Source of the DNA: Methanosarcina sp. UBA293
GTDB taxonomy: Archaea; Halobacteriota; Methanosarcinia; Methanosarcinales; Methanosarcinaceae
DNA length: 8,570 nt
Reading direction: 5' to 3'
Assembly: GCA_002499445.1 (NCBI GenBank)
Contig: DALS01000048.1
Coordinates: 1 to 8,570, forward strand
Positions 7,204 through 8,570 of the stretch are shown here, piece after piece. The first letter of the stretch is position 1. Each line of letters opens with the position of its first letter. The notes beneath the pieces were generated by a model. It was not told where the DNA came from and searched no databases. It was given only the letters and a program-made list of their open reading frames with translations. Both the position numbers and the translations under genes were made by a program.

Positions 7204-7950
7204 TCATTCCAATTTTATAAGGATTATTTTACAAAGCGATATGAATTTAAATTTCAGTACACTAAATATATTGAAATAATCTTTCATGACTTTCCTTCTT
7301 TCTTTATAATGAAGGTCTGAAAGTTTATTCGGATCGGACACGCCGCCATTTCTAAATATTGCTATTATACCCCGATAATATTCCCTTTTGAGATTATATT
7401 TATAAAATGCTCTTAATACCCATTCATAATCGCCTACGATTTTATATGTATCGTCAAAGAGACCGCATTTTATAAATATACTGGCTTTGTAAAATATGCC
7501 TTGCTGGCAGATCGCACCATAAATAAAATAAGATTTTGTAATATAATCATGTGCTTGTATAAATGATTCATTTGTGATAGGGTCTCTAATTATTATAGGT
7601 CCATAAATAAGTTCAATATCACTATTTGTCTGAAACATTTTAACAACATTTTCTATAACATATTCATCATAAAATATATCATCTGAATTTAAAAAATATA
7701 ATATGTCTCCGGTAGCAGCTTTTATACCTTTATTCATTGCTTCATATATACCGTTATCCGGTTCACTTAAAAAAAATGTTATTTTGGATTTGTATTTATT
7801 TATTATTGGTACTGTACTATCTTTCGAGGCACCATCGATTATAATATATTCAATGTTTATATATGTTTGATTCAAAACGCTATTTATTGCATTTTCAATA
7901 AATTCTTCAGCATTGTAGCAAACTGTTATTACTGAAACTTTTGGATCCAT
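7204..7950 (-). CDS. GT2 family glycosyltransferase, AT-rich (WfgS-like)
   Basis: Compact GT-A enzyme of 248 residues. It shows VSVITVCYNAEEFIENAINSV (5-25) and IIIDGASKDST (36-46). It then has LSEPDNGIYEAMNKGIKAATGD (61-82) and the metal-binding FLNSDD (86-91). GDYEWVLRAF (173-182) is the likely acceptor-side acidic site. The SEPD-GIY-AMNKG-A-ATGD block is typical of the WfgS/WcaA-like GT2 group that builds polysaccharide repeat units. The ATG at 7948-7950 has AAGGT 6 nt upstream. Base use differs sharply from its neighbours: 7621-7740 is 24% GC by hand count against 53% for 901-1020 in aglB, and the protein is rich in Ile, Lys, Asn and Tyr. This suggests later acquisition. It has its own TATA box. 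Family call secure; sugar specificity unknown. Confidence 0.93.
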   Translation of the reverse strand: MDPKVSVITVCYNAEEFIENAINSVLNQTYINIEYIIIDGASKDSTVPIINKYKSKITFFLSEPDNGIYEAMNKGIKAATGDILYFLNSDDIFYDEYVIENVVKMFQTNSDIELIYGPIIIRDPITNESFIQAHDYITKSYFIYGAICQQGIFYKASIFIKCGLFDDTYKIVGDYEWVLRAFYKYNLKREYYRGIIAIFRNGGVSDPNKLSDLHYKERRKVMKDYFNIFSVLKFKFISLCKIILIKLE

Positions 7951-7956
7951 AATCTT

Positions 7957-7961
7957 ACCTT
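7957..7961 (-). promoter_or_regulatory. Ribosome binding site of the 7204-7950 gene
   Basis: The minus strand reads AAGGT 6 nt before the ATG, within TTAAGGTAAGATT. This fits the methanogen Shine-Dalgarno core and supports the annotated start. Confidence 0.5.
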
Positions 7962-8006
7962 AAGACTGAAATTATTTCGTGCCAAATTAAAAAGTTTGTA
8001 ATGTGT

Positions 8007-8020
8007 AAATTTATAAATTT
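8007..8020 (-). promoter_or_regulatory. TATA box of the 7204-7950 gene
   Basis: AAATTTATAAATTT is a 14-bp palindrome with a strong TATA core. A transcript starting about 27 nt downstream on the minus strand (near 7987) would have a leader of about 37 nt that includes the AAGGT ribosome site. Being palindromic, it could in principle be used in both directions. Confidence 0.5.
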
Positions 8021-8285
8021 TAGGCGTTTCAATTGTTTTTTATTCTAACTGAATCTTTCCCTGCTCAACTCCTTATAGTATCTATTTAGATCTTATCTTA
8101 TTGTGCTCATTAATGATTCGGTTCTTAGCTTTCAAGTGGATAATTTATATAGAATTTCCGCGATTGAAATGAGGAAGTCATTGAGCTTTAAACCTCAAAT
8201 TGCTTAAGGAATGGCTTTAGATCCAAAGTTGATTATGCTTTCATGACTTACGCACTTGAGGGATAAAATCAAGCATGCACGGACT

Positions 8286-8570
8286 TTATGACCAGTATGG
8301 AAAATTGGGCTCTGTAGAAATCCTTAATTTTATGCAGATTATTTTTACAACTTTTTTGTTTATGTTATACACCATCAGTCTAATTTTTATTTCTTTTACC
8401 TGATTAAAGAACTTTCTTGCCCTGAGTACTTCTCCAAGCTTCCTTTTGACAACAGAAAAAGTCGTTTCCGCTATGTTCCATTTATTGTATGTGATTTTAT
8501 CAAAGCTTAAATTCAATTGTTTTCTGTATTTTCCTTTGATCTTCTTTCTCTTTCTTACTCTTAAAGGTAT
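8286..8570 (-). CDS. DDE transposase, C-terminal part (cut by window edge)
   Basis: The open frame enters from beyond 8570 with no stop, giving 94 visible residues. The internal TTG at 8514-8516 is not a real start. The region YRKQLNLSFDKITYNKWNIAETTFSVVKRKLGEVLRARKFFNQVKEIKIRLMVYN (residues 15-69 of the visible part) is shown here only by its landmarks. Those are Y15, K30-W31, E35 as the third acidic residue of the DDE triad, FSVVKRKLGE, and a closing helix IRLMVYNI. This arrangement is typical of IS4/IS5-superfamily transposases (DDE_Tnp_1 type). The frame runs through the IS terminal repeat and stops at 8286-8288, outside the element, so the last residues (PNFPYWS) are partly specified by flanking DNA. 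Whether the full gene is intact cannot be judged. Confidence 0.85.
   Translation of the reverse strand: MPLRVRKRKKIKGKYRKQLNLSFDKITYNKWNIAETTFSVVKRKLGEVLRARKFFNQVKEIKIRLMVYNINKKVVKIICIKLRISTEPNFPYWS
8308..8570 (-). mobile_element. IS element (IS5-like), 3' portion; outer end at 8308
   Basis: The element begins at 8308 with the terminal repeat GGCTCTGTAGAAATCC and continues past the window edge, containing the 3' part of a DDE transposase reading toward 8308. The terminus is defined by the sudden loss of similarity to the inverted copy at 1-21, whose outer base is 21. Direct target repeats cannot be checked because the other ends of both elements are outside the window. The family name rests on transposase character only. 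Confidence 0.75.

Larger units (their letters stand above)
7951..8285. other. Intergenic stretch without an intact gene
   Basis: The half next to the GT2 gene holds that gene's ribosome site and TATA box. The half toward the IS is less AT-rich. It has a plus-strand TATA-like AATTTATATAGA (8141-8152) before an ATG at 8169-8171 that opens only a 12-codon frame ending in TAA. In the same frame further short peptides follow, broken by stops. It looks like decayed coding or transposon sequence, but I cannot identify it. Confidence 0.4.

Noticed and set aside
1..8570. CRISPR array, tRNA or rRNA genes
   Set aside because: No regularly spaced repeats and no conserved RNA gene signatures were seen on either strand.

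Overview
The window looks like chromosomal DNA of a methanogenic archaeon of the Methanosarcina type. It encodes an archaeal AglB/STT3 oligosaccharyltransferase. Coding DNA is of moderate GC, with very AT-rich gaps holding archaeal TATA-like boxes. GGTG-type ribosome binding sites and TTG starts occur, and transposon debris is present at both ends. The genus is inferred from overall character, not from a search.

Layout. Positions 1-21 are the end of an insertion sequence lying to the left. Positions 205-3945 (minus strand) hold a GT4-type glycosyltransferase followed downstream by aglB. A short divergent promoter region (3946-4043) carries a 16-bp tandem repeat. Positions 4044-6013 (plus strand) hold a second GT4 enzyme overlapping a GT2 enzyme by ATGA. 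Positions 6031-7026 and 7204-7950 (minus strand) are two more GT2 enzymes; the second is conspicuously AT-rich. Positions 7951-8285 are intergenic, with a good promoter for the 7204-7950 gene and possible transposon debris. Positions 8308-8570 are the 3' part of an IS element whose DDE transposase runs off the window edge.

Function. The five glycosyltransferases can be read as enzymes that build a glycan on a lipid carrier at the cytoplasmic face. AglB would then transfer the finished glycan to Asn-X-Ser/Thr sites on secreted or S-layer proteins outside the membrane. Donor and acceptor sugars cannot be read from the sequence. No sugar-nucleotide synthesis, flippase or priming-transferase gene is visible here, so the pathway must be completed elsewhere. 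The link between these GTs and AglB rests on neighbourhood only.

The main structural surprise is that the first 21 bases are an exact reverse complement of 8308-8328. The whole glycosylation block (22-8307) is therefore bracketed by two facing ends of the same IS type, like the inside of a composite transposon.
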